5,575 bases of DNA from Clostridia bacterium (GCA_017630995.1 JAGBUD010000192.1:1-5575), one strand, 5' to 3'; counted from the first letter of the stretch, positions 1-5,575 are shown. Program-made: numbers and translations. Notes: generated by a model from the letters alone, not told the origin.

Positions 1-316
1 CGGTGATTTCCTTTTCGGTACCGTCAAAAGTAAAGCTTGCGTTAGAAAAGCTTACTCCTGTTATATCCTTTAGTTGAGGTTCTTCGGGAGTTTCGGGAGT
101 ATCTGGAGTTTCTGGAGTTTCTGGAGTTTCTGGAGTTTCGGGAGTATCTGGAGTTTCGGGAGTTTCTGGAGTTTCTGGAGTTTCGGGAGTTTCGGGAGTT
201 TCACTTTGCTCGGGATCGCTATTAGGCGGTGTATTTTGGGATGTTCCGCAAGCAACCAACGAAACGGATAAGGCTATAGAAAGACAAATGGAAAGTATAA
301 ATATCAGTTTTTTCAT
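1..316 (-). CDS. Secreted lipoprotein with Thr-Pro-Glu repeat linker, C-terminus cut by window edge
   Basis: This reading frame begins at the ATG at 316-314 and stays open to the window edge, giving 105 codons without a stop. Residues 1-23 form a classical lipoprotein signal: MKK, a hydrophobic core (about 4-22) and the lipobox LVAC with the acylated cysteine at 23, so the mature protein should be anchored to the outer face of the membrane. A low-complexity linker follows, with thirteen TP[E/D] triplets at residues 40-78, typical of a flexible or wall-spanning stalk. From about residue 84 the sequence (ITGVSFSNASFTFDGTEKEI) resembles the start of an MBG-type or Ig-like beta repeat, which I recall from family patterns and could not search. 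The gene lies four bases after the stop of the membrane XRE gene, with its ribosome binding site inside that gene, so the two are probably co-transcribed and translationally coupled. Its function is unknown; a surface binding or sensing partner of the membrane regulator is an inference. Confidence 0.85.
   Translation of the reverse strand, partial: MKKLIFILSICLSIALSVSLVACGTSQNTPPNSDPEQSETPETPETPETPETPETPDTPETPETPETPETPDTPETPEEPQLKDITGVSFSNASFTFDGTEKEIT
83..199 (-). repeat. Thirteen tandem 9-bp units encoding TP[E/D]
   Basis: Thirteen contiguous 9-bp units (ACT CCC/CCA GAA or GAT on the minus strand) lie in frame in the lipoprotein gene and encode Thr-Pro-Glu, with Asp in two units (146-154 and 101-109). 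The units differ only at the Pro wobble base and at the Glu/Asp codon. There is a second level: 92-136 and 137-181 are consecutive 45-bp blocks that differ at a single base (113 versus 158). This points to a recent five-unit duplication on top of older 9-bp slippage. Changes in copy number would lengthen or shorten the stalk without shifting the frame. Confidence 0.93.
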
Positions 317-320
317 AATT

Positions 321-1235
321 TTATTCCTTAAAGGCTTCTCCTGTAAGTATTTTTTGATGTTCCTTGTAAAGTATGTACGGGAACACGAATGGTGCGCAGA
401 TAAGTCCTAACGTTATGCCGATTATTGCAACAACAATGCTGAAAATTATTCCGATAAGCCAAAAGAGTATTTTCATTTTTGCGAGCCATAAAAATCCGTC
501 AAGGTCAAACGTAAATATCAGCATGGGGCACCTCAAGCTTCTCATCGCCCAATCCAAAACTATGTCACGGATAAAATAATCTTCGTAGCAAAAAGCAAAG
601 ATAAATGCGAAAACCGCATACGTGCCAACCAACGTGAATCCAAGAATTCCGGGTGTGAAGAGTGTGGTCATAAAGTAAATCATAATTGCAAGGAAAATTG
701 CCGCTATGATACCCGCAAGTATAAATGCAAGGGTGCGGCGTTTTTTTCTCTTATGGCGGTTGAAGCGAATTTCAGCTTCTTTGCGCCGCCGTTCTTCTTC
801 TCTGCGCCTTGTATCTTCCTCTTCGGCGGCTATTTGTCTTAATCTTTCTTTCTCTTGGCAGTCCTTGCATATAACCGCGGGTGACTTTGCACCTAAATTT
901 TCTTCGGTAACGACTATACCGCAGGTTTTGCAAAATCCTATCGTAGTAAGCTCGGGTGCCTTGGGTGATTCTGCTTGTTCGGTTTCTTCCTTATCCTCAT
1001 TAACGCCGGGCGTGCCCGCGCCAAAGTCTGAAAATCCTGAATTTAAATCAAGTATTTCGTCAACGGTTACTTTGTAGAATTCTGCTAAAGCACGCAGAGT
1101 TGCGAGTGCAGGCTCGCTTAAATCCTTTTCCCATTTTGAAATTGCCTGCGCGCTGATGTTCAGATGCTCGCCCAGCTGTTGTTGCGTCATTCCGGATAGC
1201 TTTCTGTATCCTGCTAGTTTTTGTCCAAGTGTCAT
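321..1235 (-). CDS. Membrane-bound XRE-family regulator with four-cysteine (zinc-ribbon-like) domain
   Basis: The 304-residue product reads as a DNA-binding protein tethered to the membrane. Residues 1-64 are an XRE/Cro-CI helix-turn-helix (MTQQQLGEHLNISAQAISKWE at about 16-36, then PALATLRALAEFYKVTVDEIL). Residues 65-98 are an acidic, Pro/Gly-containing linker. Residues 99-127 hold C102-x2-C105 and C123-x2-C126, spaced like a zinc or iron ribbon. Residues 128-167 are highly charged (EEEDTRRREEERRRKEAE, then RHKRKKRR), probably helical or coiled-coil, with the basic end on the cytoplasmic side. Hydrophobic segments lie at about 169-189, 197-215 and 256-290, the last long enough for two passes. 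The ATG at 1235-1233 starts the HTH directly; AAAGGAG lies upstream at a long spacing of about 12 bases. It is transcribed from the consensus promoter at 1357-1385 and followed by the lipoprotein gene. The ligand and target genes are unknown. It could regulate its own divergent region. Confidence 0.88.
   Translation of the reverse strand: MTLGQKLAGYRKLSGMTQQQLGEHLNISAQAISKWEKDLSEPALATLRALAEFYKVTVDEILDLNSGFSDFGAGTPGVNEDKEETEQAESPKAPELTTIGFCKTCGIVVTEENLGAKSPAVICKDCQEKERLRQIAAEEEDTRRREEERRRKEAEIRFNRHKRKKRRTLAFILAGIIAAIFLAIMIYFMTTLFTPGILGFTLVGTYAVFAFIFAFCYEDYFIRDIVLDWAMRSLRCPMLIFTFDLDGFLWLAKMKILFWLIGIIFSIVVAIIGITLGLICAPFVFPYILYKEHQKILTGEAFKE
325..329 (-). promoter_or_regulatory. Ribosome binding site of the lipoprotein gene, inside the upstream coding region
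   Basis: On the minus strand AAGGA sits eight bases before the lipoprotein ATG and overlaps the last two sense codons of the membrane XRE gene, whose stop is at 323-321. The ribosome finishing the first gene therefore ends on the start region of the second, which favours coupled translation. Confidence 0.7.
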
Positions 1236-1318
1236 TAATGCGTTTTTCTCCTTTTGTTTGAATGTTACCGGTATGTGCTTTTATTTTGCCACAAAACACA
1301 AATAGGTGCAACAATCCA

Positions 1319-1345
1319 TTGGTTGTATTTTGCAACTCTTGGTTG
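1319..1345. repeat. Short direct repeat TTGGTTG, 20 bp apart, in the leader of the leftward unit
   Basis: TTGGTTG occurs at 1319-1325 and 1339-1345 (CAACCAA on the transcribed strand), exactly 20 bp apart, about two turns of the helix. The copies lie about 6 and 26 bases downstream of the expected transcription start (near 1350) of the leftward promoter, inside a leader of about 115 bases (1236-1350). The spacing would suit a protein dimer bound on one face of the DNA, but seven-base matches in AT-rich DNA can arise by chance. I saw no strong hairpin or known riboswitch in the rest of the leader. Confidence 0.3.
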
Positions 1346-1356
1346 ATTTTACTCAA

Positions 1357-1385
1357 ATTATAACGCAAATGCGTAAAAATGTCAA
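1357..1385 (-). promoter_or_regulatory. Consensus housekeeping promoter for the membrane XRE-lipoprotein unit
   Basis: Read on the minus strand, the -35 box TTGACA (1385-1380) and the -10 box TATAAT (1362-1357) both match the sigma-70/sigma-A consensus perfectly, with a 17-bp spacer. Transcription should start near 1350, leaving a leader of about 115 bases. The spacer contains a near-perfect palindrome ACGCA-TT-TGCGT (plus-strand 1363-1374), placed where a bound protein would block polymerase. A promoter this strong with an operator-like palindrome between its boxes is what one expects of a tightly repressed gene, here possibly by one of the two XRE proteins. Confidence 0.85.
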
Positions 1386-1422
1386 TGCTTTTGCGGATTA
1401 AAAAACTCTCATTTGCGTTATA
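1359..1422. repeat. 13-bp perfect inverted repeat shared by two divergent promoters (probable operators)
   Basis: TATAACGCAAATG at 1359-1371 is the exact reverse complement of CATTTGCGTTATA at 1410-1422; the arms are separated by 38 bases. Each arm runs through the promoter spacer into the -10 box, so relative to its own transcript each promoter carries CATTTGCGTTATA followed by AT (leftward) or CT (rightward). The left arm is part of a full palindrome (ACGCA-AA-TGCGT, 1363-1374). The right arm has only the TGCGT half, preceded by TCTCA, so the two sites may differ in affinity. A third TTTGCG core lies at 1390-1395, 22 bp before the one at 1412-1417. Confidence 0.75.
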
Positions 1423-1426
1423 TACT
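1398..1426 (+). promoter_or_regulatory. Promoter of the small XRE regulator gene
   Basis: A -10 box TATACT (1421-1426, five of six consensus bases) is preceded at 17 bp by TTAAAA (1398-1403, four of six -35 bases). The expected start near 1433 gives a leader of about 37 bases to the ATG at 1470. The spacer carries the element CATTTGCGTTA also found in the leftward promoter. Just downstream, TACTA (1423-1427) and TAGTA (1433-1437) form a small inverted repeat across the start region, which may be another operator or simply AT-rich chance. This promoter looks weaker than the leftward one. Confidence 0.6.
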
Positions 1427-1456
1427 AATATATAGTAATATAAAATAAAGAATGTC

Positions 1457-1463
1457 AGGGGGG
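1457..1463 (+). promoter_or_regulatory. Ribosome binding site AGGGGGG that decides the start at 1470
   Basis: The run AGGGGGG ends six bases before the ATG at 1470. An in-frame ATG at 1452 lies before it and has only AT-rich sequence upstream, so the start at 1470 is preferred and the six extra residues from 1452 are probably not made. Confidence 0.75.
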
Positions 1464-1469
1464 CAAAAG

Positions 1470-1772
1470 ATGGTTAACATAAATAAGAAAATCTTAAAAC
1501 TTTGCGAAGAACGAAGCTGGACAACCTACATGCTTGCCCAAAAAGCAGATATCACACATTCAACACTTAACTCGTTTATCAACAGAGATACCCCGCCTAA
1601 AATTGATACGTTAGAACGCATTTGCGGTGCTTTCGGAATCACGCTTGCCCAATTTTTTATGGAGGACGAGTATATTGAGATTTTAAGCAATTCGGAAAAA
1701 GAGATTGTTTCTCTTTTTCGCAGATTACCGCATGAAAAGCAATCTGCGCTAATTACCCTACTTTTAGAATAA
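1470..1772 (+). CDS. Small XRE-family transcriptional regulator
   Basis: This 100-residue protein is a stand-alone helix-turn-helix regulator of the XRE/Cro-CI family. Residues 8-63 hold the five-helix fold: LCEERSWTTYMLAQKADITHSTLNSFINRD covers the recognition region, then LERICGAFGITLAQFF closes the domain. The C-terminal part (about 69-100, ILSNSEKEIVSLFRRLPHEKQSALITLLLE) resembles the short helical tail seen in many clostridial XRE proteins and probably mediates dimer contacts. There is no membrane segment or ligand domain. It is transcribed away from the membrane XRE gene, from a promoter that shares a 13-bp element with that gene's promoter, and is closed off by the terminator at 1797. 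I infer a repressor of one or both divergent promoters; no specific target is visible. The next genes have their own promoter, so it need not control them. Confidence 0.9.
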   Translation: MVNINKKILKLCEERSWTTYMLAQKADITHSTLNSFINRDTPPKIDTLERICGAFGITLAQFFMEDEYIEILSNSEKEIVSLFRRLPHEKQSALITLLLE

Positions 1773-1796
1773 CTGATAGGATTTATCATAAGACGT

Positions 1797-1850
1797 GAAA
1801 AAGAACGGTCTCCCTAAAGTGTGCGATGTGCCGTTCTTTTTCTTTACTTT
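1797..1850 (+). terminator. Intrinsic terminator after the small XRE gene
   Basis: GAAAAAGAACGG (1797-1808) pairs perfectly over 12 bp with CCGTTCTTTTTC (1831-1842) around a 22-base loop, and the T-rich tail TTTTTCTTTACTTTT follows. It begins 24 bases after the stop of the small XRE gene and separates it from the hydrolase operon. The A-run on the other side makes it potentially bidirectional, although no leftward gene reaches it here. Confidence 0.88.
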
Positions 1851-1865
1851 TCTCTGTTTTTTGAC

Positions 1866-1894
1866 TTGACAAAGCGGAAATTTAAGTTTAAAAT
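1866..1894 (+). promoter_or_regulatory. Promoter of the hydrolase operon
   Basis: TTGACA (1866-1871, perfect -35) and TAAAAT (1889-1894, five of six -10 bases) are 17 bp apart, predicting a start near 1901 and a leader of about 27 bases. The ribosome binding site AAAGGTGA (1916-1923) follows at good spacing to the ATG at 1928. The TTTGCG element of the XRE promoters is absent, so this operon is probably not under the same control. Confidence 0.8.
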
Positions 1895-1927
1895 TAGTAG
1901 TGTAATTTTAAAAATAAAGGTGACTTT

Positions 1928-2935
1928 ATGAAATTAAATTTTGATCAAATTAAGGACGTTACCTGCGGTGCGGTAAAGGTGGAATTTTCGGACGGAGAAT
2001 ATCGCTTTTTCAGATTCAACGAGCAGGAGCTTGATTTTTATAAAAACACTCGCCATGCGGCAAAGGTGTATTCAACGGCGGGAATTGAGATGAATTTTGA
2101 AACCGACGCGAGTGCCGTTTCGCTTCTCGGAAAGACGGTTAGCACGGGCTCAACAAGAGGATTTTATGCCATCGAGGTGCACTCGTGTGACGAAATCGTC
2201 GGAATTATCAAGAATTATGATTATGAGGTAACCTTTGAAAACCTTTACGATATGCTCCCGCTCGGTGAGTTTTCGGGTAGGTTTGAGCTTGGCTCGGGAA
2301 CTAAAAGAGTCAGAATCGTTTTGCCGCAATTTGTTGACACGCGCATCTGCGAGCTTGAGCTTTGTGGCGCAAGCTTTCTCTCTCCCGTTAAGGCACAGAA
2401 GAAAATGCTCATTTACGGTGATTCGATAACCCACGGATACGACGCACAGCTCCCCTCGCGTAAATACGCCACGGTCACGGCGCGCGCTCTTGGCGCACAG
2501 GGGTATAATAAGGGGGTTGGCGGTGAGGTTTTTCAGCCGAGCCTTGCAGCGATAAAGAATGACTTTACCCCCGATTACATCACGGTTGCATACGGAACGA
2601 ACGATTGGTCGGCAAACGACAAGGAAAAATTTCTTGCCGATTCACGCGGATTTTACGAAAATCTTTCCAAGAACTATCCCGATTCCAAAATATTTGCCAT
2701 TTCACCAATATGGCGAGCGGACACCGAAAAGGAATCTGATTTCTCCTCCTTTCTTGATATCGAGGAGCAGATAAAGAGCATTTCGGATTCTCTCGATAAC
2801 GTTATTTTCATATCGGGAATCGACCTTGTTCCGCACGACCCGAAATACTATTCCGACCTGCGTCTTCACCCCAATGATAAGGGATACGAGCATTACGCAA
2901 GAAACCTTATCGCAAAAATCAAAGAGTATATCTGA
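1928..2935 (+). CDS. Two-domain SGNH/GDSL-family esterase
   Basis: The 335-residue product is an SGNH hydrolase, a family of serine esterases that remove acyl groups from sugars, lipids or small molecules. The C-terminal domain (about 158-335) has all the blocks: GDSIT with nucleophile S166, GVGGE with the oxyanion glycine near 197-199, YGTND with N225, and D310-L-R-L-H314 as the Asp-His pair. Residues 1-150 are rich in alternating hydrophobic positions and look like an N-terminal beta-sandwich, the layout seen in CE2-type and related two-domain esterases. There is no signal peptide, so it should act in the cytoplasm. It is the first gene of the operon, preceded by a strong ribosome binding site, and the MBL gene starts 19 bases after its stop. 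The substrate is unknown; an acetylated sugar or other O-acyl compound is an inference from the fold. Confidence 0.9.
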   Translation: MKLNFDQIKDVTCGAVKVEFSDGEYRFFRFNEQELDFYKNTRHAAKVYSTAGIEMNFETDASAVSLLGKTVSTGSTRGFYAIEVHSCDEIVGIIKNYDYEVTFENLYDMLPLGEFSGRFELGSGTKRVRIVLPQFVDTRICELELCGASFLSPVKAQKKMLIYGDSITHGYDAQLPSRKYATVTARALGAQGYNKGVGGEVFQPSLAAIKNDFTPDYITVAYGTNDWSANDKEKFLADSRGFYENLSKNYPDSKIFAISPIWRADTEKESDFSSFLDIEEQIKSISDSLDNVIFISGIDLVPHDPKYYSDLRLHPNDKGYEHYARNLIAKIKEYI

Positions 2936-2954
2936 TTTATACAGTGGAGGCAAA

Positions 2955-3728
2955 ATGAACGAATCGAAAATTTCACCCATAAGATACGCAGACGGGCTTT
3001 ATTACGTAGGAACAAAAGGCTATCCTGCTTGGATTCTTGAATCGAGTGACGGACTTATAATGATTGACACCGCAATGCCGAGCGACCTTGATTTTCTTCT
3101 CAATAATTTTAATGAGCTTGGCTTTGACGTCAAAAACGTAAAGCATATAATACATTCCCACGGTCATATCGACCACGTCGGCTGCACTAAAAAAATCGTT
3201 GAAATTTCGGGTGCGAAAACCTATATCGGCAAGGGCGATGAGGAAACCGTAAGAGGAAATAACGAGCTTCAGTGGACAAACGAATTCGATATGAAATACG
3301 AGGGCGCCTTTCTGCCCGACGTTATAATTTCAGACGGTGACGAAATCGAAATCGGAGGTCGCTGCTTTAAATTCGTTTCAACCCCGGGTCACACCGCGGG
3401 CACGCTTTCTTTCTTCTTTAACGTTACGGATGGAGGCAAGGAATACCGCGCGGGAATGTTTGGCGGCGCGGGGCTTAATTCGCTGCTTGATTGGTATTTG
3501 GAGAAATATTCTCTCCCAACCTCTCTGCGCACCGATTTTGTGCGCGGCATTGAGCGCGTGATTGATGAGCGCGTTGATATTCACCTCGGAAACCACCTTG
3601 CAAATAATAACCACGAGGAGCGTGTGAAGCTTATCGGCAAGGTTGAAAATCCTTTTATTGATGCAAATAGCTGGCAGACTTTCCTTAAAGCGAAAAGGGA
3701 AGAGGCAAAAGAACGCTTTGGCATATAA
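2955..3728 (+). CDS. Metallo-beta-lactamase-fold hydrolase, B3-like metal site
   Basis: The start at 2955 follows GTGGAGG at 2944-2950; the reading frame is open further upstream but only through overlap with the esterase gene. The 257-residue product has the metallo-beta-lactamase fold: IDTA (D38) after the first strands, H69-G-H71-I-D73-H74 as the HxHxDH metal motif, TPGHTAGTLSF with H146, and GNH with H214. Residues 165-175 (RAGMFGGAGLN) lie where many family members have a metal-bridging Asp, and none is present. That pattern is like subclass B3 and its non-lactamase relatives, where two metals are held by three His plus Asp, His, His. With no signal peptide it is unlikely to be a resistance enzyme. 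A lactonase, ester or amide hydrolase role in the operon's pathway is the best inference. Confidence 0.88.
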   Translation: MNESKISPIRYADGLYYVGTKGYPAWILESSDGLIMIDTAMPSDLDFLLNNFNELGFDVKNVKHIIHSHGHIDHVGCTKKIVEISGAKTYIGKGDEETVRGNNELQWTNEFDMKYEGAFLPDVIISDGDEIEIGGRCFKFVSTPGHTAGTLSFFFNVTDGGKEYRAGMFGGAGLNSLLDWYLEKYSLPTSLRTDFVRGIERVIDERVDIHLGNHLANNNHEERVKLIGKVENPFIDANSWQTFLKAKREEAKERFGI

Positions 3729-3761
3729 AACACATAAAAATAAAATTGGTAGGTATAAAAA

Positions 3762-5018
3762 ATGGAAATCAAAAGAATAGTTGATTTAATAGAAGAAAGA
3801 CAAAACGAGCTTTACGAGCTTCTTTCCTCGCTTGTAAAAATCAATTCCGAGAACTTTATGACCCACGGAAACGAGGAAACCCTCGCCCGCCATATACACA
3901 AGCTTTGCTCGGATATGGGGCTTGAAAGCGAGCTTTACACCCCCCTTGAAATCGAGGGCTTCGAGCAGCACCCCGATTACGTAGATGGCAGAGCGCTTGA
4001 AAACAGATATAACGTTTCTGCTCGCTGGCGCGGTGCGGAAAACGTGGACGAGCTTATGCTTATGGGACATATAGACACCGTTCCTATCGGAGATTTGGCA
4101 AACTGGAATTTTGAGCCGCTTTCGGGCGAGATTCTAGACGGAAAGATATTCGGTAGGGGGGCGTGTGACGATAAATACGCGCTTGCAACCGCGCTTTTCA
4201 TAATAAAGCTCCTTAAAGAAGAGGGATTTGCGCCTCGCCGCAACCTCGTTTTCAGCGCATATTGCGATGAAGAATACGGAGGATCGCACGGCGCGCTTGC
4301 AGCTTCACTCAAATACCCCTCGAACAGAATCGTCAATATGGACGGCAGACAAAATCAAATTTGGAACTGCGCCTCGGGCGGTCAAGAGGCAAAGTATTTC
4401 TTCCATACCAAGAACACCGTTGACAGCGCAAAGCAAACCGCTATGGCAATTCCCGTAATCCTTGAGGTTATGGAAGAATTCCGCAAGAACAGAGAAACCG
4501 AAATGGAAGAAAACCCCTACTACAAGGGAACGATAATCCCCAAAACAAGTCTTCGCTATATGGGCATTAAGGCGGGTAATGCGGGAATGGACCTTGGCAG
4601 AGGCGAGGCTCACTTTACCTACTATACAGTAAAAACAAAGGAAGAAATCTATGCGGAGTTTGCCGAGTTTGAGAAAATACTCAACGAGCGCCTTGCGCCC
4701 CTTGGAATAGAGGGTGACGGATTCTTCCCCCACACGAGATTTTTCCATTACGTCAGCTGCGCACCCGATTGCGAGGCAATCACCGATTTCTCCGACGCTA
4801 TGAACGAGGCAATCGGTAAGCGCCCCAACGTTTGCGGCTCCTGCCTTTCCGACCTCTCGGTTATAGGAAAATACGGAAGTGCGCAAGCGTTTGCATACGG
4901 CGGCGGAAGAGATTTCAGCCTCCCGGGCGGCGCTCATCAGCCTAACGAGTTTATCGAGTGCGAAAAGCTCCTCGAATATGCAAAAACGATAGCGGCATAC
5001 GTTGTAAAGGTTCTTTAA
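3762..5018 (+). CDS. M20-family metallopeptidase / amidohydrolase
   Basis: The 418-residue product belongs to the M20 family (ArgE, DapE, carboxypeptidase G2, PepV), two-zinc enzymes that cleave peptide or N-acyl amide bonds. Every expected site is present: H103 and D105 in GHIDTVP, D136 (bridging) in GRGACDDK, general base E170 and ligand E171 in DEEYGG, D194 in NMDG, and H392 in GGAHQPNE. Residues from about 205 to 315 form the inserted lid or dimer domain. The length fits single-chain members. The start at 3762 follows a modest ribosome binding site (GGTAGGT, 3748-3754), 33 bases after the MBL stop. No signal peptide is seen, so it should be cytoplasmic. The motifs cannot separate a dipeptidase from a deacylase. 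In this operon, removal of an acyl or aminoacyl group from an imported compound is plausible. Confidence 0.9.
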   Translation: MEIKRIVDLIEERQNELYELLSSLVKINSENFMTHGNEETLARHIHKLCSDMGLESELYTPLEIEGFEQHPDYVDGRALENRYNVSARWRGAENVDELMLMGHIDTVPIGDLANWNFEPLSGEILDGKIFGRGACDDKYALATALFIIKLLKEEGFAPRRNLVFSAYCDEEYGGSHGALAASLKYPSNRIVNMDGRQNQIWNCASGGQEAKYFFHTKNTVDSAKQTAMAIPVILEVMEEFRKNRETEMEENPYYKGTIIPKTSLRYMGIKAGNAGMDLGRGEAHFTYYTVKTKEEIYAEFAEFEKILNERLAPLGIEGDGFFPHTRFFHYVSCAPDCEAITDFSDAMNEAIGKRPNVCGSCLSDLSVIGKYGSAQAFAYGGGRDFSLPGGAHQPNEFIECEKLLEYAKTIAAYVVKVL

Positions 5019-5055
5019 TTATAGTCTTAAATTATCAATTAAAGGTTTAACTGAA

Positions 5056-5575
5056 ATGAATATCTCCGAAATAGATAAAAATCTAAAGGTTGAATCTGAC
5101 GTCAAAAGAGATGGTCTTGTGTTCTTTGATATAAAGAATGCCCCCGTTTCTATCCACGGCGTGTTTTACGAAAACGGCTGGACAAGGGTTCCGCGCGCCG
5201 TTGCGGAAAGCGTAAATGGCGGTGTTCTTCATCACTCGCGTTCAACCGCCGGCGGAAGAGTCAGATTTATAACCGATAGCCCCTACGTTGTAATCAAAAC
5301 GGTGCAGGAGCGCAGCCTTGGACTTGGGCATATGGCGCCGAGCGGGCAAGCGGGCTTTGACCTCTACGTAAACGAGGGCGAGGGAGATAGATACGAGCAT
5401 ACTTTTGTACCGCCATATAATATTTCGGGCGGATATGACGGAGTGTCGGATTTTGCCGATTCTCGTGAGAGAGTCTGCACTATAAATTTTCCTCTTTATC
5501 ACGACGTGCGCGAGCTTTACATAGGTGTCAAGGCGGGGAGCGTGTTAAAAAAAGCGCCCGATTACGAGATAAAAA
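5056..5575 (+). CDS. GxDLY-type SGNH esterase, N-terminal part only
   Basis: An open frame starts at the ATG at 5056, ten bases after AAAGG, and runs 173 codons without a stop to the window edge. The visible part is the N-terminal domain of a GxDLY-type SGNH hydrolase: the signature GFDLY is at residues 100-104, followed by FPLYHDVRELYIGVKAGS at about 145-162, the stretch that in this family leads into the catalytic domain. The nucleophile motif is expected just past the window end and is not seen, so activity cannot be confirmed. There is no signal peptide. The gene lies 37 bases after the M20 gene with no terminator between, so it is probably the fourth cistron of the hydrolase operon. Its N-terminal domain sequence is clearly different from that of the first esterase, so the two are not a recent duplication. 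Confidence 0.82.
   Translation, partial: MNISEIDKNLKVESDVKRDGLVFFDIKNAPVSIHGVFYENGWTRVPRAVAESVNGGVLHHSRSTAGGRVRFITDSPYVVIKTVQERSLGLGHMAPSGQAGFDLYVNEGEGDRYEHTFVPPYNISGGYDGVSDFADSRERVCTINFPLYHDVRELYIGVKAGSVLKKAPDYEIK

Noticed and set aside
83..199. Possible CRISPR or satellite array
   Set aside because: The units are only 9 bp with no spacers and stay in frame as codons of a lipoprotein linker.
74..271. Plus-strand open frame rich in Gly-Ser-Phe-Trp repeats
   Set aside because: It is the antisense of the TPE repeat tract; the minus-strand frame has a signal peptide, lipobox and ribosome site, and this one has none.
706..1077. Plus-strand 123-residue open frame opposite the membrane XRE gene
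   Set aside because: Low-complexity Ser/Arg/Leu content, no ribosome site and full overlap with a gene that has clear domains.
1060..1368. Minus-strand 102-residue frame overlapping the start of the membrane XRE gene
   Set aside because: It is in another frame over the HTH region, and its start lies upstream of the predicted transcription start near 1350.
1452..1469. Upstream in-frame ATG for the small XRE gene
   Set aside because: AGGGGGG lies between it and the ATG at 1470, and the sequence before 1452 has no ribosome site.
2826..2954. N-terminal extension of the MBL protein
   Set aside because: It would overlap the end of the esterase gene; GTGGAGG points to the start at 2955, and the MBL fold begins right after it.
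4305..4937. Minus-strand 210-residue open frame
   Set aside because: It is a long shadow of the M20 gene, a common result of its codon bias; the plus-strand frame has every catalytic motif.
5019..5055. Possible terminator or promoter between the M20 gene and the last esterase
   Set aside because: The gap is AT-rich, but there is no GC stem with a T-run and no convincing -35/-10 pair.

Overview
The window looks like part of a low-to-moderate GC Gram-positive chromosome, most likely an uncultured member of the Clostridia (Bacillota) of the gut or rumen type. This is an inference. It rests on strong purine-rich ribosome binding sites (AGGGGGG, GTGGAGG, AAAGGTGA), near-consensus housekeeping promoters (TTGACA-17-TATAAT and TTGACA-17-TAAAAT), a lipobox lipoprotein with a TPE-repeat linker, and XRE-type regulators. 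No RNA gene, insertion sequence, CRISPR array or attachment site was found.

Left part (1-1772): a divergent regulatory locus. Leftward runs a two-gene unit. Its first gene encodes a 304-residue protein (321-1235) with an XRE helix-turn-helix, a four-cysteine ribbon, a charged segment and several membrane segments. Its second gene, four bases further on, encodes a secreted lipoprotein (1-316, cut by the window edge) with 13 Thr-Pro-Glu/Asp repeats. Rightward runs a 100-residue XRE regulator (1470-1772) that ends in a strong intrinsic terminator. The two promoters face away from each other across about 120 bp. Both carry the same element, CATTTGCGTTATA, fused to the -10 box in the same orientation relative to transcription. 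This suggests that one DNA-binding protein, possibly one of the two XRE proteins, controls both sides.

Right part (1866-5575): after the terminator a new promoter (TTGACA-17-TAAAAT) starts a tight rightward operon of four hydrolase genes with gaps of 19, 33 and 37 bases and no visible terminator between them. They encode a two-domain SGNH/GDSL esterase, a metallo-beta-lactamase-fold hydrolase with B3-like ligand spacing, an M20-family metallopeptidase/amidohydrolase with all expected metal ligands, and the N-terminal part of a second, GxDLY-type SGNH esterase that runs off the window. None has an obvious signal peptide, so the set is probably cytoplasmic. The gene set suggests stepwise breakdown of an imported acylated compound (ester bonds by the two SGNH enzymes, an amide or peptide bond by M20, and a further bond by the MBL enzyme), but the substrate cannot be read from the sequence.
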